64,000 nucleotides of DNA from Aptenodytes patagonicus. Lineage: Eukaryota; Chordata; Aves; Sphenisciformes; Spheniscidae. Where the stretch lies: contig NC_134950.1 in the NCBI RefSeq assembly GCF_965638725.1, forward strand, positions 132,881,636 through 132,945,635, written 5' to 3'. Both the position numbers and the translations under genes were made by a program. This document shows, piece by piece, positions 36,770 to 50,000 of this stretch (positions are counted from its first letter, which is position 1; each line of letters begins with the position of its first letter). Below the pieces are notes generated by a model. The model ran no database searches. It had not been told where the DNA came from and was given only the letters and a program-made list of their open reading frames with translations.

Positions 36770-38564
36770 TCACGTGCATGTTTGGAGGCACTAGACATGA
36801 AAAGGCTTCTCTTCCCCACTCTGCACGACACATAGCCATGAAGCATATGGATGTCTCCACCAAAGGAATAGCCACCGAGTCTGGGTGGCTCTCTCCTACA
36901 GACTTAATGTCCCCAGAGGATGTATATACATTCCAATACCAGCTGTACAAGAGCTCTCTGACAATGGGCCTCCATTTTCTAAGTGAAACTCCTGGCTTTT
37001 TGCTTCCTCCCCCATCCAGAAACACCCCTCTCAACATGTTGTGCTTCATTAGAAATGCAGTCTGAAAATGCAGGATTAAAAGAAGAAAATGAAAACAAAG
37101 GCAGAGAAGAATAATTTCCTCTTCTTCTATAAATGGGGAGAAGAAGGAAGACAGGGAATAAATTCAAACCTAAAGAGATTAAATATTTTTAGGAATAGCT
37201 GTCAACAAAAACCAGTTCCCTTCAGCTCTTGAAGAATGCTCAATTTTCCATGAAAAATCCTTCCCGTCACTGTATCGCTGCTTGTCTGCTTTGTTCAGGG
37301 CTGCTATGTGCCAGGCCGTCCACATGCACAGGACAGACCTGGAACAGTTATAATCTCAGGATGGGTTAAAGACACTTGCAAAGGCCGTGCCTTGGGAATG
37401 CAGTGGATGTGCTGGGCTGGGGGCAAGCTGGTGAGAGCCCTTGCCATGTACCAAGCCCCTCTGCCCCCACCCCCTTGCATCGCTGTCAATGCACAGGGAA
37501 CAGCGCACACAGAGAGAGCTGGTGGAGGTAATGGGACTAGGACCATAGGGCACCCCGCAGTCTACATCCAAAGCCTAGATACAGTCAGTCTGATGCAATG
37601 GCTTCCCATGAGCAAAGTGCGGTTGTGGTTATAGTGAGCTGAGACGTAGCTGCTGGGCTGCGTTTCAAATGCTTTCAGAGCAGTACAAATTCTGAAAGCG
37701 TTCTCAGCTTTGTGCACATCAGGAGCATGGACCTGCATTTCCCTTGCACCCCATTCTATATCTCTGTATCTGGCATTGGCAGTTTAACAGCTAATTCACA
37801 TTATGTGACTCTTATTTTATTGTCCTCTGCAGTCTGTAATAAAAAGAAGGAACACTGATCCAGAAATCCCGTCAGTATTGTCCCATCAGCAACGGTCGAG
37901 ATGCCCTCCCTATGAACTGTGAGCACATGCCAGTATTCCTCATCCCTTTCCTTCAGCACTCCTCCATCACCATTTTGCAGCACAAGGGGTGAGCCACCAG
38001 CATGTGGGCACTGCAGAGATCTTAAGAAAGGCACTCACTCTGTAAGCGCAATGTCGGCAGATGTCTCAGTGAGGTGTGGATGACATTTTGATTAAGATAA
38101 GCGCTAAGGACTATGTAGATTCGAATCTGTTTTCTGTCACAAGCTTCCTGTCTGATTTTGGTCAAATTACTTAATCTGCAAAATAGGGCATAAAATATTT
38201 TCTTTTAGAACCCCTTTGGGGCACAGACTTTCTCTCTGAGACATAGCTGTGTAGTATTGACTACAAAGAAATGTGGATTTTATTGAGAGTCTCTTGACAT
38301 GCCTATAACATATGGTGAAACAATAATGTAGTAGTTGTGGGAAATTTTCTTAGTAACCCATAGATTATCTGGCTTGAGGGATTATTTTGGTTATTGAATC
38401 TGACTTCATATATACCATGAATTAGGAGGTTTTCATGAACAATTTCTTGCCTGAACGAGAGCCTCTTTTCTATAAATAATTCTATTACTAGCTTAAAATT
38501 GCAATGATTTTATAAAAAATTACATCTTATTTATAGTTTGGGTTTGCTGCCATCCTGTCCCAGA

Positions 38565-38760
38565 TCTTGTTATATCTTCATCTGCTAGATCAAGGAGCCT
38601 GAGATCAAAGTTCTGTCATGCTGTGGCTCCTTTGTTAAGCTAAATAGATTGAACTCCTCTTGTCTTACACTATGAAGTATATTTTCCAGTGCTTTAATCA
38701 TTCTTGTATGATCTTGTATGATCAGTCTTCTCTCTAATCATTCCCAGAAAAATGAACTAG
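38565..38760 (-). mobile_element. Old CR1-like LINE fragment
   Basis: The block TTAAGCTAAATAGATTGAAC, CTCCTCTTGTCTTAC, GAAGTATATTTTCCAGTGC and TTTAATCATTCTTGT matches the order of the complement of the CR1 ORF2 C-terminal region (leader of the [14 protein letters not shown] segment). It is heavily diverged. It contains an internal 10-bp tandem duplication (CTTGTATGAT twice, 38703-38722). Limits are approximate. Confidence 0.5.
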
Positions 38761-41189
38761 ATGTCCTTTTGGAAGTGGCTACACCAGTGGAATGATGGAG
38801 GCAATATGCCTTCCCCCTCATTCTCACCATTCTCCTGCTCACACATCAAGGTTTATAGTAGATATTTTGGCTGCTGGAAGATTGCAAAGAGGGCTTGCCC
38901 TTCATGGCCTCATTGCCCTATGATCTCTGTAAGAATTAATTTTTGTTTGTACACATTGTTCGATGTGACCAGAAGACCCAGATTGGTCTCTATCCATGAC
39001 ACGTCTTCTTTGTTTTTTTACCCACTACCTCCAGTCTGCGTCAGCTCAAGCTTTCAGTAATCATTAAGACTGGGGATTATTTTTTCTTCCATGTCACTGA
39101 TGAAAAATGTTAAATGACATGAAAATAAGAGCCAATTCATGTGAGATTTTACTGGCAACAGAACCATGCTAATTTCCCACTGACAGTGAGATTTTGGACC
39201 TGTCAAGTTGTAACTACTAAAAATATGTACATTTTTTTTGTATTCTTTTGACTCTTAATAAAAAAATAGTGTCTTTCCATGAATATTTCTGCATGTAACG
39301 GTTTCTGTACTTTATAGACCGTACTTTATAGTCAAGGTATTTAAGGCTCAAATATTTTTTTTCCTGCAGTTTCTCCATCCAGTGTTTAAAACTGAAATCT
39401 AAATGCCTTTGGAAGGGAGAGGCTACTCCCAGTCTCCCATCTCCATTGTCCTGTATAGAGACAGAGGGGAATGAGGCAGGGGTATAGCTCAGCGAGCACC
39501 AGGACAGTGCCCAAATCCTTCTGTCTAGAAGGAAAGCTAGGCCAACTCCACATCAGCAACAGCAAGGGCAGCTGGGAGCAGGCTCTTCTTGCAGAGCTTG
39601 TGCTCCCAAAGGAGCACCCATCCACACCTAGATCTCCCTGCTTCAGGGACATGCTCTTCTGCAGCCTCCCTCTCACTTGACAGTTTTGGCTTATTCTTGA
39701 ACTGTCACTAGCACTGCAACCAACTCCTTTCCCTCATTTTTTGAAGTCTTATTTGAAGACGCTGGTATTTTGGTATTCAGACAGGACACAGGTTTACCCA
39801 GACAATTTTTAACCTGCTCTCCTTTTCCCACAAAAAAGTGAGAAGTCTGTGAAACCTGTTTACAAGTAAGCAGTGAGAGCCTCTCCTCATCTCGCTGTCA
39901 GGAGACCCAGCCACATTAGGTGAACAGATGAACCTCCTGCTGAACTGAATGGGTGGCCAGCAAATGCCAGTTCTTGCTCCATGCTCTAAAACTTCTCAGC
40001 CAAAGCCTTTTGCTGCTATTTAATCATTGAATTTTTATTGCTAATCTCTAATCTGAGTTGGCAGATTTACTGCTCCAAGGCTGTGCTTGCTGCTGACAGA
40101 TGTAAATGTGGATATTTGCTGTCTCCTCAGATTTGTGCAGCTCCAGGGTGGGCACGGTGTTGCCCGCTGTGTAAAGGAAACATCCAGGGACTGCTGCAAG
40201 GGGCTGAGCTGAGGCATTCCCTCACGTTGATTCATGCCTGTTCTGGGGTCTCTCGCTGCAGACCAAACTATCTGAACAGCATTTTTGCTTGGTTAGGAAA
40301 TGATTGGCTTCAGCTCAGGCTGGAAAAGGTAAATGTTTGTGGGCACATTGTGAGAAGTGCTGGGAGAGTAAAGCACATGCGCTAGCGTGAAATTTAGAAT
40401 CCTCCCATGCTGGTTTACTCTGGACCCTGGAAACACCTGCACTCACCAGTTCTTGTGGAGCTTTTATCTACTGCTTCTTTATCAGAGCTAGTCATTCCTT
40501 TTAACATGCACTTTGCAGAAGTCATTTATGGCTTTAGCTTCCCTGCAGATGGCTGCACTCCTCAGAGTCATTCTGGAAAGGGCTGAGTTTTGGCATCTAC
40601 AACCCCTTACAAATCTTATTGCTGAGAAAGATCCTAGATCATCCCCAGGAAGAGGCTTTTCTTTATATTACTCTACCTTCCCATACTACATGCCAGGTAT
40701 TGTGAAGGTGGTTACGGTCTTTGCTGGTGTCAAAATTATCCTAGGTCCATAGAGGGATTGCAATCATTCAGCATGTTTCCCAGGACCAAACAAATGTTCT
40801 CAGCAAGATCAGCTTAGTATAAATCTCTTTCCTCGATGGGACTGCTCCTCCTGTGTCCATAAAACAGCCAACAGAGACAGACAGCCATTATTTCTCCCTT
40901 TACGACCAACTGCTTGGAAAGCCTCAAGGAATCCAAAGAGATCCCTGGCTCCAGCCTCCTGCCCCAAAGCAGTGTCAGCTATATTTCAGAGAGGCCCTTA
41001 TCTTAAAGCCGTGTATGGCGAAGGCAAGCCTTCCAAGCTTTGCTTTTTCAAATGTCAAATCTAAAGCTCCCTTTTTGTAGTCAAGACCCATTATTCCTTG
41101 CGTTAGCTACCAAGGACACAGGAAGGAGATTATTCTTTCTTGCAGCAATTTTATAGGTGTTTCGAGACCATTATGTTTCCTGCTTTTTC

Positions 41190-41440
41190 TTTTCCTTTCC
41201 AGATTAAAAAACTCTTAATTTCTTCAGTGTGTCCTCATATATCATGCTTGCTAGTCTTCTGCTCACGCATATTAAGTACCTCTCGTAGACTCTCTTTACT
41301 TACTCTCCCTCCTTCTTAATGCCTGAAGGGTTCAAACCTGGATGCATGCTGCAATTGCAATCTCATCAGTGCAGAACATACTTGAAGTATTGCTTCCCAG
41401 GCCACACTACTCTTGATTAAACACCTTTTCTGCAACAGTT
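41190..41440 (-). mobile_element. Old CR1-like LINE fragment
   Basis: TTCTTCAGTGTGTCCTCATAT, then CTTGCTAGTCTTCTGCTC, and later TGCAATCTCATCAGTGCAGA follow the same order as the complement of the CR1 ORF2 C-terminus. They correspond to the CCTCATAAG and GGCCTCACCAGTGCCGAG segments of the better-preserved CR1 at 52.98-53.12 kb. No frame survives. Confidence 0.5.
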
Positions 41441-43763
41441 TAATGGGTAAGAAATGAGCCACAGGGTTTTAAGGGACTCCAAGTATCAACATTGCATTCC
41501 TGGTCACGGGGGTCAGAACGCAACTTCAGGAAGAAAAGAACTCAGAGGCCTGGACACATAAGACATAATCATTAATTTTCTACAGGTTTTTGTTGCTGTT
41601 TTGCTTTCAGAGACACTTCCTGCTGTTTCTGCAATAAACTGGAGAACAGTACATCAAATGCATTATCAGTAAAATTATAGGGATCTTACGCTCATTAAGG
41701 ATATAGACTCTTTGGTAAATTACTATCATTCTTCACTTTCATTGAGTTACTTCTGTGATGCAGTTCATCCAGACTGCAGCAATTCTCACTGCCCTAGTTG
41801 TTCTGCTACCGCAGCCTGTCATTTGTATGCAGTCCTTGCACTACTTTCCTGGTAAGTTCCATTCTACAGCAAAGTTCTTCCTAACAGCAGTATTTCCATG
41901 CTTCTTAATGGTGATTTCCCTCTAAACCAAGGACTATCCTCCTGCCTGTCTTCCTTCAGTTCCTTAAAATCAGCAGGCTGCTTCGTCTGAGGTCAGCTGG
42001 AGGGGTTAGGAACCTAAAAAGGAAATGTCAAAAATGGCTAGGGGAATTTCACACTCCTTTTCCCACTGGAAGGCAGCAGAAGTTGTGTGTCTAAAACTTA
42101 TTAAAAATTTCAAAAAATTATATAACAATTCTGTAAAGCTCAATTGTGAAGCAGCCCTTGGCCTCTGGATTATGTGAAAGGTTTTAAGCTAAGTGGTCAC
42201 TTGTTATTTATAAAAGATTTTTAATCCTAAAAGGTGCTGTTTGTGACTCCCTGAAAATACTGTGATTAATTTCTGAATGTTTTGCCTACTCACATGAGTA
42301 ATTCCACGTTTCATTTTACAGAGAGCATAAAGCAGCCACACCATGACAGGAAAGGGATTTTAAAGATGGATATGTTCACACTTTGTTCTGTCTCGTGCTG
42401 AGAGCGCCTTTTTTCTGTTGCTTTTCTTCATTGAAATGTTCTTCATTTAAAATAGAAGACATTGAAACATAGCTTGGTACTTTGTGGAAAATACACCACA
42501 GAAAACACCAAGGCATTTAAACAGATACACAAACATGAGTGGATCGCTAGCTAATGCAAGAAGCAGTGATTCATGATTTGGGTACTCAACTTGAAAAGTA
42601 ATTTAAAGGGACTGAATTTTCAAGGAGGAGCTCAGCTTTTCCTGAAAACCAGAACTGCCAAAGTAGAGGCAGAATCTAAATTCTGCCAGCCCCATTTTAG
42701 CCAGCCCCGCCAGCTCTGTGCCTGGCAATGTTACGTTCCAGGATTGTTTTCAACTGCCTTTTAATTTCCCCTGGCAATATCCCATCCATTTACTAGGAAG
42801 CCACGTTTCCCACCCACTTTGCAAAACTCGGCAGACCGCAAGTGAAGTTATATGGCTGAACAAGACCAGCCTTACCTCCGTGCCCTCCTCCAGCGTTCCC
42901 TCCTTGCCCTTCCTTTACATTCACTGTTTACATTCACAAGACATTTCACAGGGGCACAGACCGCTTCCACTGAAAGTTTGGTCATGGGGTTATTTTGTTT
43001 GTTTTTGTGGGTTTTTCATTTAAAGTGGAGTGATTCATTGTCTCCAACCCCAAAGCCTGTTTGCTAACACATCTCCAGTTACTGATCCTCTAGGTGAACC
43101 AAAACATCCACTTTCAGTAGCTCATACCAAAGGGCCGCAGCAGATACCAGCTTTGCTCCACCTGAATTGCCAGCCTCCACCTTCCCCAAAACGCCGTACT
43201 CTCTCTCCCCTTTCAAAAAGGGAATGTAAGTTGATCAGTGAATAATGGCTTTGCTATTGCAAGTATGTGAACTTAACCTACAGGGAATATTCTGGAGAAA
43301 GGAGTGATTTCTGAACTAGCGCTTACGATTTCAAAAGGTGGCACTGCCGTGAGTCACGAGCTCATTGGAAATTCAATGGAAGTAGAGTTTGCCAACAGGA
43401 ACAGGACTGTAAAGAGTGAAGTTCAGTTGAACTCAACCACAGCTACAAAAAGGTGTCTTTTCTGACAAAATACAGTATTCTATTGGACTGTCAGATATCC
43501 CGTTAGTAAATATTTCATCTTTTCTTAATTCAAAGTGCAACATATTAAAATAATGTGAAAATATAACACAGCGGAGACATGGATATGAGAGAAAGCTGTC
43601 TTCACAAAATTCACTTTTTTGGTGCCTTTTGCCAGCGGAAATTTCTTAAGCTATGTGAATTTTCTGCAGTGAAGTCTTCTCATTCTAAAAAAGAGGTTAC
43701 TCTAGTGTCTGCCTACTTCATAGCCCTTAGCTAATTCATGTTTGTAAAGCACTTTGAGTTCCT

Positions 43764-43768
43764 CAGAT
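43764..43768. repeat. Target-site duplication, left copy (CAGAT)
   Basis: CAGAT directly precedes the LTR and is repeated at 44364-44368 directly after it. Five bases is the usual duplication for ERVL-type insertions. Confidence 0.85.
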
Positions 43769-44363
43769 TGTTGTGGTTTAACCCCAGCTGGCAACTAAGC
43801 ACCACACAGCCGCTCGCTCACTCCCTCTCGGTGGGATGGGGGAGAGAATCGGAAGAGTAAAAGTGAGAAAACTCGTGGGTTGAGATAAAGACAGTTTAAT
43901 AAGTAAAGCAAAAGCCGCGCACGCAAGCAAAGCAAAACAAGGAATTCATTCACTGCTTCCCATGGGCAGGCAGGTGTTCAGCCATCTCCAGGAAAGCAGG
44001 GCTCCATCACGCATAACGGTTACTTGGGAAGACAAACGCCATCACTACGAATGTCCCCCCCTTCCTTCTTCTTCCCCCACCTTTATATGCTGAGCATGAT
44101 GTCATATGGTATGGAATATCCCTCTGGTCAGTTGGGGTCAGCTGTCCTGGCTGTGCCCCCTCCCAGCTTCTTGTGCACCCCCAGTCTGCTTGCTGGTGGG
44201 GTGGGGTGAGAAGCAGAAAAGGCCTTGACTCTGTGTAAGCACTGCTCAGCAGTAACTAAAACATCCCTGTACTATCAACACTGTTTCCAGCACAAATCCA
44301 AAACAGAGCCCCACACTAGCTACTCTGAAGAAAATTAACTCTATCCCAGCCAAAACCAGCACA
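43769..44363 (-). mobile_element. Solo LTR of an avian ERVL-type endogenous retrovirus
   Basis: The 595-bp segment begins TG and ends CA and is flanked by perfect CAGAT duplications. On the minus strand it starts TGTGCTGGTTTTGGCTGGGA and ends GGGGTTAAACCACAACA, which I recognise as the ends of a very abundant neoavian ERVL-type LTR family. In that orientation a TATAAAGG box lies at 44087-44080 and an ATTAAA poly(A) signal at 43900-43895, in correct U3-R order. No internal retroviral sequence or second LTR is present, so the provirus was lost by LTR-LTR recombination. It is intergenic, on the same strand as both genes. Residual promoter activity is possible but undemonstrated. Confidence 0.9.
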
Positions 44364-44368
44364 CAGAT
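44364..44368. repeat. Target-site duplication, right copy (CAGAT)
   Basis: Matches 43764-43768 exactly. Confidence 0.85.
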
Positions 44369-45034
44369 AATGAATGGTACTACATGAACGGGAAAATGTG
44401 GTTGATGTCTATTAAAGGTAAACCACTGTTTAGTCTGGATCTCTCTATAATCATGGAAACAAAAATCCTTTTCGCAGCCCTCTCTAACTCACAGGTTCAG
44501 AATATTAATTCATTCAGGTTTGCAATATTTTGTAAACTCTTAGTTCTTTGAAGTCATGTTTTATTTTCAGAGATTCATCTAAAACTGTGAACTCTAATGC
44601 ATCTCGGACCCGCAGTTCAGGCATATCCTAATTTTTAAGATGGTGTATATTAGTTTATTGTTAAACCAGACCAATTGGTAGCAAGACCTTGATCTCAAAG
44701 CAACCATTTGACTTTAGCAGAGAAATAACCTTTTAAACTATCGTAAGTTCTGGCACCAAGATTCTGCCATGACCTGTGTTATGAAAATAATATAATCTGC
44801 GGCAATATAACAGTACTGACTTACTACCAATAGTCTAACAGAGTGTAGATAACGAGCACATTATGCCATTTTATAATAGCTCCCTGCAATATATTTGCAA
44901 GAGAATGATAGATTGCTTGTATACTTTTTATGTGACTCTCATAAGATAGTGCGTATCTTCCAGCACTATCTGATGCATAAACTTCATTTCAGTGTATTTG
45001 CCTGTCAAACAATCAGATTTATGGTGCCCAAGTG

Positions 45035-46000
45035 CAGTGATACTGCATCTGAGCAAAGGTCTGTCCAGGCCAATAGCCTAGGCTCTGCCAGCAGTCAGTA
45101 GCAGATGTTTAGGGAGAGAGCGTAAGAATAAAGCGAGTGCACAATTATACTTTCTGCAGCATATCCTCACAGACCCTAACAGCCTAGTTGGGGACTACCT
45201 GAGACAGAGGTTTAAATCCGTATCTTTGTATTTAATAGGTTTTGATGGATTTTTTTCATCTGCAAATTTATTCTTTTCACTTTTTTCAACCTACTTATAC
45301 TTTTTGTCTCCACAACACCCTATGGCAAGGAGTTCCACAGCTTAATTCATTGGCTGTGAAGAATACGTCCCGACTGCTTTAATCCAACTTTCTCGAGCTT
45401 TTGCATAGAGGGAGAAAATTATGGTGTCCTGCTCACCTTTCTTTGCTGTTTGTGATTTTGTATAGTTGTGTTATGTCTTATCTCTGCTGCGCTTTTTCCA
45501 AGCAAATGTCTAAACTAATTTTGAACAAAAACCTTTCTGAACCTATGATCATCTTTTTACCTTTCTCTATACCATTTCTAGCCCTACCATATTTTCCCTG
45601 AAATAAGGACCAGAACTGCCTTCAACAGTTGAACTGTGGCCACATCATGAGCTTGCAGTTTTCAGTTTTGCTCCCTGTTCCTTTACTGATAAATCTTAAC
45701 ATTTTATTTACTTCTCTGGACTGAGCTGTCATTTTTGCTGAAATAGCCAACACAGGTTTCAAGCTCTCTTTGCTGAATAGTAATAACTTCCAGAGAGTTT
45801 ACCATTGTAAGTGTACAGTAAGGATTGTTTTCCCTGGATCCATTACTGTACTGACTTTGACTTTCACCTGTCATTTTATTTGCCAAGTCTTGAGATCATA
45901 GTTTAAACTCTTACTTTTCTGAATAATCAATAATCTTGTCACCTCGCCCTCCGCTGCCTTTTCACCGCGAGCCGCTTCCTGCACTTGGAAAATTGACTGT
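45035..46000 (-). mobile_element. Old CR1-family LINE, long 3' fragment
   Basis: About 950 bp follow, left to right, the complement of an amniote-wide old CR1. First comes the 3'UTR (GTCCAGGCCAATAGCCTAGG, CAGCAGTCAGTAGCAGATG, GGTTTTGATGG). Next is TCCACAACACCCTATGGCAAG. Then come ORF2 C-terminal blocks (CCAGAACTGCCTTCAACAG; AACATTTTATTTACTTCTC). It continues into the ORF2 segment around 45.85-46.0 kb. Similar copies occur in turtles and crocodilians, pointing to insertion before or early in bird evolution. The reading frame is destroyed. Confidence 0.7.
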
Positions 46001-46469
46001 TTACTATCCTTTGGATGTTCTTTTTTCTTTTAAACTATTATTGATTCATGAGAGGACTATTTCTCCTATCCAATTTAATAATTTATTTCCCAAGTAACAA
46101 GGGAATCATTCTGTTCAGATCTGGTTGCTGTGGAAGACAACACTTTTTAATCCCATGCCCTTTATACATTCACAGCCTCAGTCTTCACACTCAGAATTAA
46201 AAGGAAATGTCTGTCTTTAAACATTACAGCTCTGGATCCTACAATCAATCAAATATGTATCATTTAAAAATATATACGGTGGTTGCTGCACACTCAACTT
46301 AAAGCGTTGGTTTGGCTGTACAGTCCTATGGCCCAGTAATGCCATAGTCTGAAAAACACAATAAAGCTCTCAGCTTATATACCAGTAATTATTTGTTTTC
46401 CAGAAGTAGCAGGAAATCTAAATTTTTCTGCATGAAAATGTGGAGAATAAAAGCAGAAAAACCTCATAG

Positions 46470-46522
46470 TTGTTCTAGAGGTCTTTTCCAACCTCAGTGA
46501 TTCTATGATTCTATGATTCTAC
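46470..46522 (+). mobile_element. CR1 LINE 3' tail fragment
   Basis: GAGGTCTTTTCCAACCTCAG is followed by GATTCTATGATTCTATGATT. This is the end of the CR1 3'UTR plus its terminal ATTCTATG units, pointing to the plus strand. About 50 bp remain, a severely 5'-truncated insertion. Confidence 0.85.
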
Positions 46523-49500
46523 TGTGGCTGAGGCCAGCAGGAACTGTTGCTATACTCCACTGAATATTAGCTATCAACAGTACAATAGGAAAGCTTTTCT
46601 GTCCTTAGCAGCTTTTCTCAATTGTGAAATTAAATGTCCTTTCATCTACCAGCCATGGATCAGGATCAACTTTAGTACATTACTACTTAAAAAGCCAGTA
46701 TAGGATTTGTTAATAGGCATTGAGTCATGCTCATAATGCAAATAACAATAAAACACAGAATGAGTGTCAACCCTGCCCCCAGTTCATTATTGGGCTGTTT
46801 TCTCTGACCATACCAAATCAGACTGCTTGCCCATCAAAGAGCATACAACATGCATAAATATTTACATCCAAACCTGTTTTATAATGGATGTCACTTCTGA
46901 AGACATACTGTCATGCCTTGTTCCTTTCTGGCTGGTTACCCTGCTGCAGCTGTAACCAGCACAGAGCACATCATGTCCTGCTCCTCAGCTGCTGGTCTTC
47001 CTACTCCTTCAACCTTGCAGCCCTGGCACAATTTACAGTTCAAACCCAACAGCATTTGCAGCACTCATGGCAAATGCACGAAGAATGAACGGTATTCCTC
47101 ATGCTCTGGGTGGGGGAGAGAAGGGCTTTTCCCCGCAGATTTCTGGCTCCCCCTTCCAGGTGCCTTCTGGGACATTTTCAGAAGCAGACTGTCGATTGGG
47201 TATTGGTTGTGTGCGGCATGCCATCGCTTTCTGTGGAGCTGGCAGTGTGGGACACATCCATTTATCAGGTTTTCTAAGCCAGCAAAAGACAGAGCTACTT
47301 AGCACGTGAAAGAGTCAACTCCTCTCACACATGAAGATGGGAAATTACATAGAAAATTCAGAATTTGGAGAGCATGAGAGTGAAGAACCTTTCACCTATG
47401 CCTTAGCAGCTACATACAGCTGAGCAGAGGACAGCAGCAACCACACGATGTGAATGAAGTTACTAGGGAAGGCGACAGAGCAGAGATTAAAAACTGTTTT
47501 CGTGCCCACTGAGATTGCTCTAGGCCCAAGACAAAACAAGGCTGATATATTGAACTGGAGCCTATATGTTATTTCTTAAAGCTCTCCCTTCGACACTTCT
47601 GGCAGAATGAACTGTTCGTCCCTTGTAATGCCTTGAGCATCCAGACATACATTCGCACAAGTGTCAAGAACATCAGATTAACTCTCCCTCCCCAAGGAAT
47701 CTAATAAAATCATATGCCCGGCTTACTCCTGATTTAGTTATACACAGTACTCTTCAATTTAAGCTTAATTAAGCTATTCCTACAGTGTATTATTAGTTGT
47801 GGATAGGAGATAGATAGCTTTAGAAAACCTGTGAAAGCTGTGTCCTTAGCCGGGTCATCAGTGTCAAGAGGAAGGCCTGCAAACACAAAAATTAACATTT
47901 ATACCCCTGTTCCTAATGAATAAAGCTTTAGGATATTTATGTTTAACGTAATTAAAAGCCTGATTAAAACCTCTTGGAATCCCATGGTTGTATTTTCTCT
48001 TGAAGTACCAATCTGCAATTTCAGCATGCCTCTTAGGACCTTGGAGGGCAAAGTGAGTGTTAAGACTGATGCATCAAAGAGCAAAAGCTTTAAGTGTTAC
48101 GGAAAGCTTAAATCCTCCAAACAGGATCACTCCTGACAGAGAATCAGAATCAATAACAGCAACTATCGTCAGCGCCCAACAAATAAAGCTTGTAAACTGC
48201 ATGTTTTCAAACCAATAAAAGGGTGAGAAAAAACTTGTGTGAACAGTAGATTTGTGTAAACTTGTGTGAGCCTGGGATTCACAATTCATACAGGTTAAAA
48301 TCTCAGTAGTTACTAGAAGTTAGTTGTCTGATCTGCTTGCCTGAAGTTGGTCATGCAACTTGCAATAGCCCCTGCTCCAGAGGAACTTGTAGTTCCCTTT
48401 AAAAAAAACCCTTGGAAATTTTTTCTTTTTTTAAACGGATCCTGAAGTACCTATGACAAAAGAAGTATTTTTAGTGATTTTTTCCTGGGGCTTATTACAG
48501 TGGTGTAAAAAGACAGCCAGTCTCTGTGCAACTGAGGCTGCTGCTGGAGAACATAAATTGTAAGAATGGCTATGTGCCAGCTCAGGAAATTATCAATGTT
48601 AAGCAATTTTATGTATACACAAAAGGGACTATGCAATGGTCAGCCTTACACAGCTGGAGTTATACAGGTAAAATTCTCACTCTTCTCACAGATTAAACTT
48701 TTACCAGGGCACTCTAGATCATCTTAAGGTTACACCATAACTGATATAAAAAATACTTCCCCTGGTAGGTAAGTTTAAAATCTGGAGAGTCACTAGAAAG
48801 AGTACGGGAGTGTAACAGCTGTCATCTACTGCAAAAGGAAAGCCCCTGGAGCTGACAGACTTGGGTGTCTCTGTTGGGAAGGAGGCTGAGGATGCGAGTT
48901 CCTCCCAAAACATGCAGGTGAAAAGCTTTTCACATCAGCCCCTCCCTACAGCAGGAAGGACATTGTCTATTGCTGTGTAATTGTGAATATTTCATTGTTT
49001 GAACATTGGACAGTTTAACTGCTATAAAAAACAGTATGTCATGTCACCCTGCACGCACCCGGAGCTGTCTTTTGTGGTTGTTTTTTTTTTTTAAATGTTG
49101 ACTATGACAAGGCATTTTAAAGATACTTCATGTTCTAGTGCAGGCACAGGAACTCCTGCCAAGTACTCGTTCACCCCTAGGAGCACAAAGCCATCCCTTC
49201 TGCTCATGCAGCTCCCATGCAGAGGAATTCAAAAGCATTTAGCAAATACTATCTGCCTAGAAATTAGTACATGATGTGCACAAGTACAGCCACATTTAGA
49301 TAAAATATAGCAAAGATACAGCTCGTCATAGCAGTTGCAAAAGGTGCCAGCTATGTCTGAACCATTGAGAAATCAGCACTGACAAATGCAGACCTTACTG
49401 TACTTTTGTGTAAAGGGTCCTTGCTCTGGTGCAAATAAAATGCATGACATTTGGCCTGCTAGCACAGCCCAGGTTCACTAAGGAGCTTTGCTTTTTGGAT

Positions 49501-49719
49501 TCTGTTCCAGGCTGGGAATCCTCAAAGCTGAGGTGCTGGGCTCAGGTGAAAGTCTGGGAACAGGCGCGAGTTTTTTGTGTCCTTTCTTTCTGCTGGGACC
49601 TGCTTTCACCAAGGCACGCTCCAGAGCCCAGGATCTCGTCTTGAGCTCAACTGCCAGCACCATTTCTTCCACAGAAGTGCATAGGGCTTGCTTTTATTTT
49701 TTCATAACGAGAGATAGAT
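46523..49719. other. Intergenic sequence; nothing recognised
   Basis: No gene, RNA or transposon is recognised. A 129-codon open frame at 46913-47302 shows no protein-like pattern. A 12-bp direct repeat (AAACTTGTGTGA) occurs at 48231 and 48258. Confidence 0.55.
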
Positions 49720-50000
49720 CTTTACCAGGTCAAACCAAACATCCATCTAGTCCAGTACCCTCTGACAGTAACTGATAGCAAATATTCCCTTTCCTCATCT
49801 TCTGAACAGGATGAACCTGGGATAATTCCTCTGCTATGCTCTCCCACTTCTGATGAGATCAAGGCTTTCTGTTTGAGAAATTCTCACCGGGGGGTTATAA
49901 CCCCATCTTTGTGTTAATAGCTCTCCATGGACTTTTCTCACTGGAATTTGCCTAATAGTTTTTGAGCCCCATCAACAGTACTGAGATACCTAGCCTGACA
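49720..50000 (-). mobile_element. Old CR1-family LINE 3'UTR fragment
   Basis: CAGGTCAAACCAAACATCCA, then TCTAGTCCAGTACCCTCTGA, and later AATAGCTCTCCATGGACTTT follow the order of the old CR1 3'UTR, the same region seen at 45.04-45.25 kb. No coding capacity. Limits approximate. Confidence 0.6.

Larger units (their letters stand above)
33950..43763. other. Intergenic sequence; no gene seen
   Basis: No exon or RNA gene is recognised. It contains a CTCF-like motif (34453), a GT microsatellite (36750), and two old CR1-like fragments (38.57 and 41.19 kb). The longest open frames (about 130 codons near 36.7-37.1 kb on both strands) overlap the microsatellite region and have no protein-like features. 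Confidence 0.6.

Noticed and set aside
36660..37065. Overlapping frames of about 130 aa on both strands
   Set aside because: They run through the GT microsatellite and carry no recognisable motif.
46913..47302. 129-aa plus-strand frame
   Set aside because: Cys/Ser/Pro-rich translation without a motif; overlapping alternative frames.
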